Made by a program: the position numbers and the translations under genes. Below, piece by piece: positions 36,160-44,033 of a stretch of 64,000 nucleotides of DNA. The stretch spans positions 1 through 64,000 of the forward strand of contig NZ_DASZBY010000080.1 in NCBI RefSeq assembly GCF_035943795.1, read 5' to 3'. Positions within the stretch are counted from its first letter, which is position 1, and every line of letters starts with the position of its first letter. The stretch is from Aliidongia sp035943795 (GTDB lineage: Bacteria > Pseudomonadota > Alphaproteobacteria > ATCC43930 > CGMCC-115725). A model generated the notes under the pieces. The model did not search any database and had not been told where the DNA came from. It saw nothing but the letters and a program-made list of their open reading frames with translations.

Positions 36160-36564
36160 TTAGCGAAACAACCTCGACGCGATGGCGACCGCAATCCCCG
36201 TCGCGAACGCGCTCAGGATGCCGCCCCACAGGATATCGACGATCGCGAAGGTGACCGGAACCAGTTTCAGCGTGGCCAGATTGCTGAGATCGTAAGTCAG
36301 ATAGGCGAACAGACCCAGCAGGCCGCCTTGCAGCGCGGCGTCGCGCCAGTCGCCGGAGACGAGCGCCGGTCGGACTGCCATCACGGTCAGGCCGGCCGCA
36401 TAGAGCAGATAGAAAGCGATCGCCGCCGCGACATTCACCTGGTCCGCCATCAGGTGTCCGATGCTGCGCTGATAGAACCCCTTGGCAATGAGGCCCAACC
36501 AGCAGCCGTCCATCAAAGCCATGGCCACCAGGACGATCAGGTAGGCAGTCGCAAGGATCGGCAA
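36160..36564 (-). CDS. DUF2177-family membrane protein
   Basis: 134 residues with four predicted membrane helices. DUF2177 marks: LVAMALMDGCWLGLIAKGFY near residue 11, VAAAIAFYLLYAAGLTVMAV, ALQGGLLGLFAYLTYDLSNL ATL, and VDILWGGILSAFATGIAVAI at the end. The function of this family is unknown. It lies 112 nt downstream of the small membrane protein gene at 36676. Confidence 0.85.
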   Translation of the reverse strand: MPILATAYLIVLVAMALMDGCWLGLIAKGFYQRSIGHLMADQVNVAAAIAFYLLYAAGLTVMAVRPALVSGDWRDAALQGGLLGLFAYLTYDLSNLATLKLVPVTFAIVDILWGGILSAFATGIAVAIASRLFR

Positions 36565-36623
36565 GGCGGACCTCCATCACGGCGGCTGGAAGGGCCGCCC
36601 GTCATCGATCATCCCGACATGAC

Positions 36624-36657
36624 AACGCGCCCCGCGGCAATGGCCGCGGGGCGCGTT
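36624..36657 (-). terminator. GC-rich hairpin after the 53-residue membrane protein
   Basis: Perfect 15-bp stem AACGCGCCCCGCGGC / GCCGCGGGGCGCGTT with an AATG loop, 18 nt after the stop of the gene at 36676. Only a short T-stretch follows, so termination strength is uncertain. Confidence 0.6.
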
Positions 36658-36675
36658 GAAGAAGCGGGTGCGGGA

Positions 36676-36837
36676 CTATGCGCCCCAGTGCGGTCCGCCG
36701 AACAAGGCCAGCACGACCAGAACGATCAGGATCACGCCGATGATACCGACGCCGCCACCGCCGTAGTAGTTACGCCGATAGCCGTAGAAGCCGCCGCCGC
36801 CGAAAAGCAGGATGAGAATGATAAGTAGAAGTAACAT
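36676..36837 (-). CDS. 53-residue membrane protein (DUF3309-like)
   Basis: Translation from the ATG at 36837 gives two hydrophobic helices (MLLLLIILILLFGGGGFYG and GIIGVILIVLVVLALFGG) joined by a basic Tyr/Gly loop (YRRNYYGGGG), ending HWGA. The composition matches the tiny DUF3309-type membrane proteins often induced by stress. A candidate EcfG promoter (36869-36893) is 31 nt ahead of the start, and a strong hairpin follows the stop. Function unknown. Confidence 0.7.
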   Translation of the reverse strand: MLLLLIILILLFGGGGFYGYRRNYYGGGGVGIIGVILIVLVVLALFGGPHWGA

Positions 36838-36868
36838 CGCCGCCTCCGATTTTTATCGTCCCAACGAG

Positions 36869-36893
36869 AACCCGATCGGGTCGTATTTGTTCC
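36869..36893 (-). promoter_or_regulatory. Candidate EcfG promoter (GGAAC-N16-GGTT)
   Basis: On the minus strand GGAAC (36893-36889) and GGTT (36872-36869) with a 16-nt spacer, upstream of the small membrane protein gene. Fits the alphaproteobacterial general-stress consensus GGAAC-N16/17-CGTT except for the first base of the -10. Confidence 0.6.
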
Positions 36894-36916
36894 GGAATTT
36901 CCGACGGATACTGTAA

Positions 36917-38413
36917 TCAAGCAGCATCCAAGGCCAGATCCTCGTAAAGCCGGCGATATTGAGCCGCGGGTCCGCGCCAGGAAAAGTCGCGGGTCATGCC
37001 GTTGCGTTGCAGCTGGCGCCAGGAATCCGGCCGACCGTAGAACTCGAGCGCGGTGTCGATCGCATCGAGCATGCTGACCGCATCGGCCTGGTCGAACTGG
37101 AAGCCGCTGGCCTTGCCGCCGGCGATCGGTACGGCGCCGACGGCCGTCACCGAGTCGCGGAGGCCGCCCACGGCACGCACGATGGGCACGGTGCCGTAGC
37201 GCATCGCGTAGATCGGGGTCAGGCCGCAAGGTTCGAATCGCGCGCCGTGAACCAGGATGTCCCCCCCGGCGAGCAGCTGATGGGCCCAGTCTTCCTGGTA
37301 GCCGATACGAACCGCGGCGCGGCCCGGCGCCCGCGCCGGCCAAGCGGCGAACCCATCCTGCAGGTGAGCAGCGCCCTTGCCCAGGATCGCGACCTGAACC
37401 GACGAGCGTTCCATCAACTCGGGCATCAGTTCGAGCAGGGTATCGGCCATCTTCTGGCTTTCGAGCCGGGCAGCGAACACGAGCAGGGGGGCGGCCGGAT
37501 CGACCGTCAGGCCCCATTCCTGCTGGATCGCAGCCTTGCACAGGGCCTTCTGATCCAGATCTGCGGCCGAATAAGGATGGGCGATCGTCTGGTCGTTGGC
37601 CGGGTTCCACAGCGTCTCGTCGATGCCGTTCATAATGCCGACCAGATCGTTCCTGCGGCGGGCAAGCACGCCTTCCAGCCCCATGCCGAATTCCGGCGTC
37701 ACGATCTCGGTCGCATAGGTCGGGCTGACCGTCGTCAGCTTGTCCGCGAAATGGATGCCGCCTTTGAGGAACGAGATCTGCCCGAAATACTCGACGCCAT
37801 CGACCGAGAAGCTGCCGGGCGGCAGGTCGAGCTGCGGCAGCATGCAGGGCGGGAACAGGCCTTGGAACGCCAGGTTGTGCAGCGTCATGATCGTGCGCGG
37901 CCGGCGGCCGGACTGCCCGGCCAGCAGCACGGGGATGAGGCCGGTGTGCCAATCGTTGCAATGCACGATGTCGGCCCGCCAGTTGGGCAGAACCCGTCCC
38001 ATCGACAGCTCGACCGCGGCATGGGCCAGGGCCGCGAAGCGGATGGCGTTGTCGGCCCATTCGCGGCCGTCGTCGTCGATATAGAGGCCGCCCGGTCGCT
38101 GAAACGAGTTGGGCTGGTCGAGCAGGACGACCTCCAGGTCGCTGCCCGGCATGGTCCCGATCAGCAGGCGCCCCGGCCCGCCCGGCAGGTTGGGCAGCCG
38201 TGCGATCTCCCGCAGATCGTCAACCGCCGCGATCGCGCTGTCATATCCCGGCATCATCACCAGGATGTCGACGTCGCCGTCGTGGGCGAGCGCCAACGGC
38301 AGTGCGCCGCACACGTCGGCAAGGCCGCCCGTCTTCGCCAGGGGATAGATCTCTGACGAAACGAAAAGGACGCGGACGCGATTTGCGATCGCTCTGGCGG
38401 GGTATGGCTTCAT
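36917..38413 (-). CDS. glgA: GlgA, glycogen synthase (GT5)
   Basis: 498 residues from the ATG at 38413 (MKPYPARAIANRVRVLFVSS). GT5 starch-synthase marks: KTGGLADVCGALPLALA (ADP-glucose binding), HCNDWHTGLIPVLLAGQSG, TLHNLAFQGLFPPCMLPQLD, TVSPTYATEIVTPEFGMGLE, GIMNGIDETLWNPANDQTI, and ARFEPCGLTPIYAMRYGTVP near residue 395 (catalytic Glu). It transfers glucose from ADP-glucose to a growing alpha-1,4-glucan. No glgC is in the window, and the gene is 10 kb from the glgE/glgB operon, so glucan here may be fed by two routes. Confidence 0.95.
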   Translation of the reverse strand: MKPYPARAIANRVRVLFVSSEIYPLAKTGGLADVCGALPLALAHDGDVDILVMMPGYDSAIAAVDDLREIARLPNLPGGPGRLLIGTMPGSDLEVVLLDQPNSFQRPGGLYIDDDGREWADNAIRFAALAHAAVELSMGRVLPNWRADIVHCNDWHTGLIPVLLAGQSGRRPRTIMTLHNLAFQGLFPPCMLPQLDLPPGSFSVDGVEYFGQISFLKGGIHFADKLTTVSPTYATEIVTPEFGMGLEGVLARRRNDLVGIMNGIDETLWNPANDQTIAHPYSAADLDQKALCKAAIQQEWGLTVDPAAPLLVFAARLESQKMADTLLELMPELMERSSVQVAILGKGAAHLQDGFAAWPARAPGRAAVRIGYQEDWAHQLLAGGDILVHGARFEPCGLTPIYAMRYGTVPIVRAVGGLRDSVTAVGAVPIAGGKASGFQFDQADAVSMLDAIDTALEFYGRPDSWRQLQRNGMTRDFSWRGPAAQYRRLYEDLALDAA

Positions 38414-38531
38414 CGAAAGCGCCTTCCGGTTGCGGGGACCGCTTTCAAAACACGCGACGGCGATCTTGGTTGCGCTGCAAAAGCCGATTTCGAGTAAATT
38501 TTTTTCGCGAAAGTGCGGCCGCTCGATCGGG

Positions 38532-38557
38532 GGAACCGATCGTTGAATTGCGGGGTT
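38532..38557 (+). promoter_or_regulatory. Candidate EcfG promoter (GGAAC-N17-GGTT)
   Basis: GGAAC at 38532-38536 and GGTT at 38554-38557 with a 17-nt spacer, 51 nt upstream of the secreted-protein start at 38609. Confidence 0.55.
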
Positions 38558-38608
38558 CTTGCTAGCTGGATCTGAGTACCGCCGGTTGGTGTACAAAGGA
38601 GTGTCATC

Positions 38609-38929
38609 ATGAGGAAATCGTCGCTTGCGGCGCTCGCGCTGCTCCTGGCTAGTCCGGGGTACGCACTGGCGCAAACGGCAGGCGCGCCGGCCGTGACGGC
38701 GCCGCATACCACTGGCGCCGTTGCGCCCAGCGGAACCGATACGCCGGTGACCTCCGTTCCGGGCATCCGCCTCGAACCGGCGAACACGCCGCTGCCGACC
38801 GTGGATGGCAGCGGCGTCAATCAGTCGGGCGACACATCGAATACGGGGGCCGTCATGCCGCCGGCCGGCGCGCCGCGCCTGCCGGGCGTGCCCATGAACC
38901 CGACGACCGGCCCGACGACGCCTCCCTAA
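38609..38929 (+). CDS. Secreted Pro/Thr-rich small protein
   Basis: 106 residues. Signal peptide MRKSSLAALALLLASPGYAL, cleavage after LAQ. The mature part (about 84 residues) is low-complexity: Pro, Thr, Gly, Ala and Val repeats such as GTDTPVTSVPGIRLEPANTP and PTTGPTTPP at the end, with no Cys. Probably an unstructured envelope protein. A ribosome-binding site (AAAGGAG) precedes it, and a candidate EcfG promoter points toward it. It is convergent with the encapsulin gene. Confidence 0.7.
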   Translation: MRKSSLAALALLLASPGYALAQTAGAPAVTAPHTTGAVAPSGTDTPVTSVPGIRLEPANTPLPTVDGSGVNQSGDTSNTGAVMPPAGAPRLPGVPMNPTTGPTTPP

Positions 38930-38938
38930 GCCGGGGCG

Positions 38939-39796
38939 CTACTTCCGGACGGATTCGGGCTTCTTCAGCAGATCGCCGCGCTTCAGGAAATCGCCGGTCG
39001 CGGAGATGGTGCAGACCGCGGCGGGATCGTCGATCCGCAGCACCAGCGTCTCGGTCATGAACAGCCGATAATGGATGCCATCCTGGCTGGCGTACCCCGT
39101 CCGCAGATCCTGCCCGACGATCAGCACCCCCACCCGTGGATCGATCAGCGCGCCGCCCTCGATCGGCGCCTTGTAGATGCCACTGGTGCACAGGCTTTTC
39201 AGATGGTCGAGCTGCTGCACGTCCGATCCGGGATACAGGCGGAACAATCCGTTGTAGAGCGGTGGGGCGAGCGCCAGCGCGTAAGGGCCGCGAAAGCCGG
39301 CATCATCGAGCTTGGTCGCCGCCGCGAGCACGTCGTCGAGCGCGCGCGACAGATCCTGCCAGTCGCCGCCCGCCAGTCTCTGCCGCTCCGGATGGGTCAG
39401 CAGACCGGCCAGGTTGAAGGCCGGCTGGCCGTGATAGATCAGGTCCTCCTCCCGATCGGCGACGGCTTCGGCCGCGTCCTCGACCGGAGACAGGTCGAGC
39501 GGCTGATTGTTTTCCAGATAGGCCGCGACCCGGCGGGTGCTGAGCGCGAAGCTGCGGCGGATGATCGGCACGCCCACGGCATGGCCGAGCGCCAGATCGG
39601 CGGCATCAGGATCGGGATCGGGCAAGGGAGAGTCGTCGCCGACCTCGATGGCGGTCAGGCCCAGGCCGAACGGCCCCTCGATATCGAGAAAGCGCCGGAC
39701 GGTCAGGCGCGCACGGGCCGCCTCGACGGCCGCCGCATCGAGCGCATCCCAGATTTCGGGCGGCAAGGGCGAGGGCAGGCGATCGGATGAGGTCAT
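38939..39796 (-). CDS. Family 1 encapsulin shell protein
   Basis: 285 residues from the ATG at 39796 (the frame runs further upstream but overlaps the ferritin gene). HK97-like shell protein: PSPLPPEIWDALDAAAVEAA, RRFLDIEGPFGLGLTAIEVG, EEDLIYHGQPAFNLAGLLTH (E-loop region), GDWQDLSRALDDVLAAATKL, GPYALALAPPLYNGLFRLYP, the A-domain VGVLIVGQDLRTGYASQDGI, and FMTETLVLRIDDPAAVCTIS. Family 1 encapsulins form 60- or 180-subunit protein compartments that load cargo via a short C-terminal peptide. The ferritin-like cargo gene is 2 nt upstream, with an EcfG promoter in front. Confidence 0.93.
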   Translation of the reverse strand: MTSSDRLPSPLPPEIWDALDAAAVEAARARLTVRRFLDIEGPFGLGLTAIEVGDDSPLPDPDPDAADLALGHAVGVPIIRRSFALSTRRVAAYLENNQPLDLSPVEDAAEAVADREEDLIYHGQPAFNLAGLLTHPERQRLAGGDWQDLSRALDDVLAAATKLDDAGFRGPYALALAPPLYNGLFRLYPGSDVQQLDHLKSLCTSGIYKAPIEGGALIDPRVGVLIVGQDLRTGYASQDGIHYRLFMTETLVLRIDDPAAVCTISATGDFLKRGDLLKKPESVRK

Positions 39797-39798
39797 GG

Positions 39799-40170
39799 TC
39801 AATCCTCCCGCTGCAACTTGCCGACGGTGAAGCCGCCGCGCTTGGGCGAGGGACCGCTGCCACCGCCGCCCTCGGCCTTCTTCTCGACCTCGAGCAGGGG
39901 ACCTTCGGAATAGAGATAGGTGTCGATATGGCCGGCGAAGTCGCGGTTGTTGCGGCGCATCCATTCGATGAGCATGCAGGCATGCTCCATCTCCTCGCGC
40001 ATGTTGTGCAGCAACACCTGCTTCAATTCGTCATCCTCGGTATCGTCGGCACGCTGGCGATACCAATCGACCGCCTCCAGTTCCTCCATCAGGGAGGACA
40101 CGGCGTAGTGCAGCAGACGCGCGGTCTTGGACAAACGCGCCTCGGGAACATGTAGGGCTTCGCTGGCCAT
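39799..40170 (-). CDS. Encapsulated ferritin-like protein (EncFtn), cargo of the encapsulin
   Basis: 123 residues. The EncFtn core of two helices has ferroxidase residues in SSLMEELEAVDWYRQRADDT and LLHNMREEMEHACMLIEWMR (Glu, Glu and His positions intact). It is half the size of a ferritin; in relatives it dimerises at the iron site into a decamer. After the core comes a Gly/Ser linker and the C-terminal KRGGFTVGKLQRED, which matches the encapsulin targeting peptide pattern. It oxidises Fe(II) inside the shell. Together with the encapsulin (2 nt apart) it makes an iron store. Confidence 0.93.
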   Translation of the reverse strand: MASEALHVPEARLSKTARLLHYAVSSLMEELEAVDWYRQRADDTEDDELKQVLLHNMREEMEHACMLIEWMRRNNRDFAGHIDTYLYSEGPLLEVEKKAEGGGGSGPSPKRGGFTVGKLQRED

Positions 40171-40232
40171 GGGGATTTTCTCTTCATCGTTGCGCCGTCC
40201 GTGGATCGGTCGGCAGGACGGCCCGTAGGGGC

Positions 40233-40258
40233 AACAAGCCCCGCTGGCGTTTCGTTCC
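40233..40258 (-). promoter_or_regulatory. Candidate EcfG promoter for EncFtn-encapsulin
   Basis: Minus strand GGAAC (40258-40254), 17-nt spacer, TGTT (40236-40233), 62 nt before the EncFtn start. Confidence 0.65.
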
Positions 40259-40293
40259 CTGGCTCGTGCCGGGGAACTGTGCCGAAGCCCGAC

Positions 40294-40319
40294 GGAACGT
40301 CTGCCGGCAAGCCGCTGTT
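40294..40319 (+). promoter_or_regulatory. Candidate EcfG promoter for the GH15 enzyme
   Basis: GGAAC (40294-40298), 17-nt spacer, TGTT (40316-40319). It is 13 nt before the ATG at 40333, so the transcript would have a very short leader. Divergent from the EncFtn promoter at 40233-40258. Confidence 0.6.
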
Positions 40320-40332
40320 CTCGGTGGACAAA

Positions 40333-42132
40333 ATGCAGGAGTTCGCCTTGACCAATCCCGCTGATCTGCCGCTACCGATCGAGGACTATGCGCTGATCGG
40401 CGATTGCACGACTGCGGCCCTCGTCGGGCGCAACGGCGCGATCGACTGGCTGTGCTGGCCCCGGTTCGACAGCAGCGCCTGCTTTGCCGCCCTGCTCGGC
40501 ACGAGCGAGAATGGCCGGTGGCGCATCGCGCCGCGGGCGGCCGAGGTCGCGGTGCGGCGCCGCTATCGCGACGGCACGATGGTACTGGAAACCCTGTTCG
40601 AAACGGCAGACGGCGAAGTCGCGCTGATCGATTTCATGCCGAAGGGCGGCGCGAATTCATCTTTGGTCCGTCTGGTCGAAGGCCGGCGCGGCCGGGTTGC
40701 GATGCAGATGGATCTCAGTATCCGCTTCGACTACGGCATCTCCGTGCCCTGGGTCACCCAGCTGAACGACAAGTCGGGCCTCAGCATCATTGCCGGACCG
40801 AACGGCGTCACCTTGCGGACACCGGTCGAGCTCAAGGGCGAGGGGATGGCGACCGTCGCGGAATTCGTCGTCGGCGCCGGCGAGACCGTGCCTTTCGTCA
40901 TGACCTACTCGCCCTCGCACCTGCCGCCGCCCGATCCCGTCGATGCGCAGGCGGCCTTGGTATCGACCGAACGATCCTGGCGGGATTGGAGCGGGCGATG
41001 CACCCAGGATGGCCCGTGGCGGGACGCGATCCAGCGATCGCTGCTGACTTTGAAGGCGCTCACTTTCGAGGTGACCGGCGGCATCGTCGCGGCACCGACG
41101 ACGTCGTTGCCGGAGCAGTTGGGCGGCCCGCGCAACTGGGATTACCGGTTCTGCTGGCTGCGCGACGCGACCCTGACCCTGATGGCCCTGATGCGTGGCG
41201 GCTATTTCGAGGAAGCGCAGGCCTGGCGTGACTGGCTGCATCGCAGCATCGCTGGCGCCCCGGATCAGCTGCAGATCATGTACGGCATCGCCGGCGAGCG
41301 GCAGCTGTTGGAATGGCAGGTCAGCTGGTTGCCGGGGTATCAGGGAGCAGCGCCCGTCCGGGTCGGCAATGCGGCCGCAGGGCAGGTTCAGCTCGACGTC
41401 TATGGCGAGGTGATGGGCGCCTTGCATCGCTCCCGCGAAAACGGCCTGGCGGCGCCGCCATCCGCCTGGGACCTGCAGCGGACGATGATCGGGCATCTGG
41501 AGACGATCTGGCAGCAACCCGACGAAGGCATTTGGGAAGTGCGCGGCGGCCGGCGCCAGTTCACCTTTTCCAAGATCATGGCCTGGGTCGCAATGGATCG
41601 GGTCATCAAGGATGCCGAGACCTATGGTCTGGACGCGCCGCTGGAGCATTGGCGCGTCTTGCGCGATCAGATCCACGAGACGGTCTGTCGCGAAGGATTC
41701 GATGCGGGCCAGCAAAGTTTCACGCAGAGTTTCGGCAGCCCGGAGCTCGATGCCAGCCTATTGCTGGTTTCCACGGTCGGTTTCCTGCCGGCCGACGATC
41801 CTCGCGTCCAAGGGACGATCGCCGCGATCGAGCGGAACCTGCTGGTCGATGGTTTCGTGCTGCGCTATCGGACCGAAACCGCGGTCGACGGCCTGCCGCC
41901 GGGCGAGGGCGTGTTCCTGCCGTGCAGTTTCTGGCTGGTCGGGGCCTATCTCCAGCAGGGCCGCCGTGACGAAGCGAAGGCGCTGTTCGAGCGGCTGTTG
42001 GCGCTGCGCAACGACGTTGGCCTGATCTCCGAGGAATATGACCCGGCCGCTAAACGGCTGGTCGGCAATTTCCCCCAGGCTTTCACCCATGTGGCGCTCG
42101 TCGGGGCCGCATTCGAACTGAGCAGGATCTAA
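40333..42132 (+). CDS. Glycoside hydrolase family 15 protein (trehalase/glucoamylase-like)
   Basis: 599 residues from the ATG at 40333 (MQEFALTNPADLPLPIEDYA); the frame is open 44 codons further upstream with non-coding character. Begins with IEDYALIGDCTTAALVGRNG AIDWLCWPRFDS, the start of bacterial GH15 proteins. The catalytic (alpha/alpha)6 domain has GGPRNWDYRFCWLRDATLTL near residue 258, QVSWLPGYQGAAPVRVGNAA, GIWEVRGGRRQFTFSKIMAW (first catalytic Glu) and FLPCSFWLVGAYLQQGR. Bacterial members include trehalases and glucoamylases; in a trehalose/glucan region either would fit. Intracellular (no signal peptide). Confidence 0.88.
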   Translation: MQEFALTNPADLPLPIEDYALIGDCTTAALVGRNGAIDWLCWPRFDSSACFAALLGTSENGRWRIAPRAAEVAVRRRYRDGTMVLETLFETADGEVALIDFMPKGGANSSLVRLVEGRRGRVAMQMDLSIRFDYGISVPWVTQLNDKSGLSIIAGPNGVTLRTPVELKGEGMATVAEFVVGAGETVPFVMTYSPSHLPPPDPVDAQAALVSTERSWRDWSGRCTQDGPWRDAIQRSLLTLKALTFEVTGGIVAAPTTSLPEQLGGPRNWDYRFCWLRDATLTLMALMRGGYFEEAQAWRDWLHRSIAGAPDQLQIMYGIAGERQLLEWQVSWLPGYQGAAPVRVGNAAAGQVQLDVYGEVMGALHRSRENGLAAPPSAWDLQRTMIGHLETIWQQPDEGIWEVRGGRRQFTFSKIMAWVAMDRVIKDAETYGLDAPLEHWRVLRDQIHETVCREGFDAGQQSFTQSFGSPELDASLLLVSTVGFLPADDPRVQGTIAAIERNLLVDGFVLRYRTETAVDGLPPGEGVFLPCSFWLVGAYLQQGRRDEAKALFERLLALRNDVGLISEEYDPAAKRLVGNFPQAFTHVALVGAAFELSRI

Positions 42133-42200
42133 GCGACGGGGCAACCGCACCGCGCGACGCGTGTTGAGAGGGCAGTCCCATTCACACGAGGAGACGCAAC

Positions 42201-42401
42201 ATGGCCATTCCGCAGCCCCAGACCAGCAAGCCTGCAGCGCCCAAGGAAGAGGCTTTGGACGATGCCTTGGCCGACAGTTTTCCGGCCAGCGATCCGATCT
42301 CGCCCGGCGCACCCCACCGATCGGTCGTGGCCGATGAAGAGCACCTCGCCGACCATGTCGCCAGTCACGAGGATGATAAAGAACGAAACAAATCATCCTG
42401 A
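42201..42401 (+). CDS. Small acidic protein with a DALADSFPASDP motif
   Basis: 66 residues, start preceded by CGAGGAGAC. A highly acidic, probably disordered protein (EEALDDALADSFPASDPISP). This short motif recurs in small alphaproteobacterial proteins of unknown function, as I recall; a database search would settle that. It lies 68 nt after the GH15 gene and 6 nt before the EcfG promoter of the PRC protein, so it may be in the GH15 transcript. Confidence 0.6.
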   Translation: MAIPQPQTSKPAAPKEEALDDALADSFPASDPISPGAPHRSVVADEEHLADHVASHEDDKERNKSS

Positions 42402-42407
42402 CGTCGC

Positions 42408-42432
42408 GGAACCGGTTTCGAACACGACGGTT
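42408..42432 (+). promoter_or_regulatory. Candidate EcfG promoter for the PRC-barrel protein
   Basis: GGAAC (42408-42412), 16-nt spacer, GGTT (42429-42432), 48 nt before the start at 42481. Confidence 0.55.
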
Positions 42433-42480
42433 GTAAACCGTTCGCTCAGTGGAGCGATTAGATAGGTTATGGAGACCATA

Positions 42481-42903
42481 ATGAATAAGATCATCGCGGC
42501 GACTGGACTTGCTGTAGTGATGGCTGTTTCGGCAGGCTCGAGCGCCTTCGCCGCCGACACTATGATCCAGGCCAATCAAGTGCGTGCCAACAAGATCATC
42601 GGCTCGTCCGTCTATGATCGGCAGAATCAAGATGTCGCCAGCGTTAAAGATCTGATCCTCGACAAGGACGGCAAGGTCGCCGACGTGGTGTTGAGCTACG
42701 GCTCGACGGCCGGCATCGGCGGCAAGTATGTGGCCGTGCCGTTCGCGAGCCTCAAACTGAACAACAACCGGCTGACCCTGGATCAGACCAAGGATCAGTT
42801 GGCGGCGATGCCGCAATACAAGCTGGAAGACAAGATGACCGGCAGTGGCGAGGGACCCGTCCCGGCGACCGGCGGTCACGCAACCAGCGCGCCGAAGCAG
42901 TAA
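42481..42903 (+). CDS. Secreted PRC-barrel domain protein
   Basis: 140 residues from the ATG at 42481. Signal peptide MNKIIAATGLAVVMAVSAGS, cleavage near FAADT. One PRC-barrel domain follows (residues about 35-105): VRANKIIGSSVYDRQNQDVA, DLILDKDGKVADVVLSYGST and VAVPFASLKLNNNRLTLDQT. The tail is disordered. Periplasmic PRC-barrel proteins are common stress-induced genes in alphaproteobacteria, role unknown. An EcfG-type promoter precedes it and a terminator follows. Confidence 0.82.
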   Translation: MNKIIAATGLAVVMAVSAGSSAFAADTMIQANQVRANKIIGSSVYDRQNQDVASVKDLILDKDGKVADVVLSYGSTAGIGGKYVAVPFASLKLNNNRLTLDQTKDQLAAMPQYKLEDKMTGSGEGPVPATGGHATSAPKQ

Positions 42904-42925
42904 GCGGACTTCTTCGAGCGACGAG

Positions 42926-42957
42926 GAGCGTCGGCGGGCAACCGCCGGCGCTCTTTT
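42926..42957. terminator. Bidirectional terminator between PRC protein and kinase-like gene
   Basis: GAGCGTCGGCGG pairs with CCGCCGGCGCTC (one G-U pair), loop GCAA, followed by TTTTC on the plus strand. It serves the plus-strand PRC gene; its edge touches the end of the convergent gene at 42957. Confidence 0.75.
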
Positions 42958-43625
42958 CATTTGGGCGGATGGTCGCTTTCGAGGGCAGAGGCGATCGTCT
43001 GCGCGAGATCGGCGATGCGGAACGGCTTGTGCAGCATCGGCAGATGGCGCCAGCGGGGATCCAGCGCCTGGACGTCGCTATGGCCGGTGGCGATGACGAT
43101 CGGAAGTTCTGGGCGGCGCGCGCGCAACTCGGTCGCGACCTCGCCACCGTTGAGGCCCGGCAGTGCATAGTCGATGATCGCGAGGTCGGGCAGCGGATCC
43201 CGTTCCGACGCCGCGATGCCGTCGGGCCCATTCGAGGCCTCGACGGGGCGGTAGCCGAGGGATTGCAGCAGTTCGACCAGGACGAGGCGCACGTCGGCAT
43301 CGTCGTCGACCACCAGTACCGTCGATTGCGGCCTGGAGGGCGCTTGTACTGCGACGCGTTCCACTGGCGGCGGCGGGGCGGGCCGATCGGTCGACCCGCT
43401 TCGGCCCAATGCCAGCAGCCGCTCGACCAGTTGGGCACCGCGGTCGATCGTATCGAGACCATGGCGGGCGATGCTGACGATCTTCGCCTCGCTCGAACGG
43501 CCCTCGATCAGTTCCAGACACGCCGTCATGGCGAGCAGCAGGTTGTTGAAATCATGGGCAAGGCCGGCGGTGGGCGCGTCGATCCGCGAAGCGGGTGCCG
43601 GTGGCGCCGGGGGATGGTTGCTCAT
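42957..43625 (-). CDS. Truncated hybrid kinase: HisKA-like helix plus receiver, no ATPase domain
   Basis: 222 residues. Residues about 15-70 form a histidine-kinase-like dimerisation region with an H-box (GLAHDFNNLLLAMTACLELI). A Pro-rich linker (residues about 80-100) leads straight into a receiver domain (VLVVDDDADVRLVLVELLQS, phospho-acceptor Asp in LAIIDYALPGLNGG, IVIATGH, and MLHKPFRIADLAQTI). The HATPase_c domain normally in between is absent. It could be a phosphotransfer protein. It starts 15 nt after the single-domain response regulator gene and is presumably co-transcribed with it from an EcfG promoter. Confidence 0.85.
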   Translation of the reverse strand: MSNHPPAPPAPASRIDAPTAGLAHDFNNLLLAMTACLELIEGRSSEAKIVSIARHGLDTIDRGAQLVERLLALGRSGSTDRPAPPPPVERVAVQAPSRPQSTVLVVDDDADVRLVLVELLQSLGYRPVEASNGPDGIAASERDPLPDLAIIDYALPGLNGGEVATELRARRPELPIVIATGHSDVQALDPRWRHLPMLHKPFRIADLAQTIASALESDHPPK

Positions 43626-43640
43626 AGGCTGCCTTCCGTC

Positions 43641-44012
43641 CTACTTCGCGCAGACCGCCCGTACCTTTTCCAGAAGATCGCCCGCCAAGAAGGGCTTCTT
43701 CAGGACCGGCGCGCCGACGCCGACCGACAGGGACACCGTCTCCTCCCGGCCGGTCATGATGACGAACGGAATGTTCCGCTTGGCGAGAATGCCCGTGACC
43801 ACACTGGCATCGACGCCATCCAGCATGAGATCGACGAGCGCGCCCGCCCCATTGAACCGATAGGCCGCCTCGACGGCGCTCTCGACGGTCTCGAAAGGGC
43901 CGGCAGTGCGATATCCGGACCTCGCAAGAGCGTCTTCGATATACATCGCGATGAGCGGTTCATCCTCGATGATGAGGATTTCCGGGGCGTCGATCGGTCG
44001 GGCGTCCATCAT
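43641..44012 (-). CDS. Single-domain response regulator
   Basis: 123 residues from the ATG at 44012 (a second ATG follows directly). One receiver domain and no output domain: acidic pair ILIIEDEPLIAMYIEDALAR, acceptor Asp in GALVDLMLDGVDASVVTGIL, VIMTGREE and Lys in PVLKKPFLAGDLLEKVR. Single-domain regulators in alphaproteobacteria often feed the PhyR-NepR-EcfG cascade as phosphate sinks or relays. The EcfG promoter in front (44034-44059) has a perfect consensus, so this gene is probably part of a feedback loop. Confidence 0.9.
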   Translation of the reverse strand: MMDARPIDAPEILIIEDEPLIAMYIEDALARSGYRTAGPFETVESAVEAAYRFNGAGALVDLMLDGVDASVVTGILAKRNIPFVIMTGREETVSLSVGVGAPVLKKPFLAGDLLEKVRAVCAK

Positions 44013-44033
44013 CAATCCGCAGTTTCCAGGGCA

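Noticed and set aside
37225..37260. GGTTCGAATC resembling a tRNA T-loop
   Set aside because: It lies in the glgA reading frame and the flanks do not form a cloverleaf.
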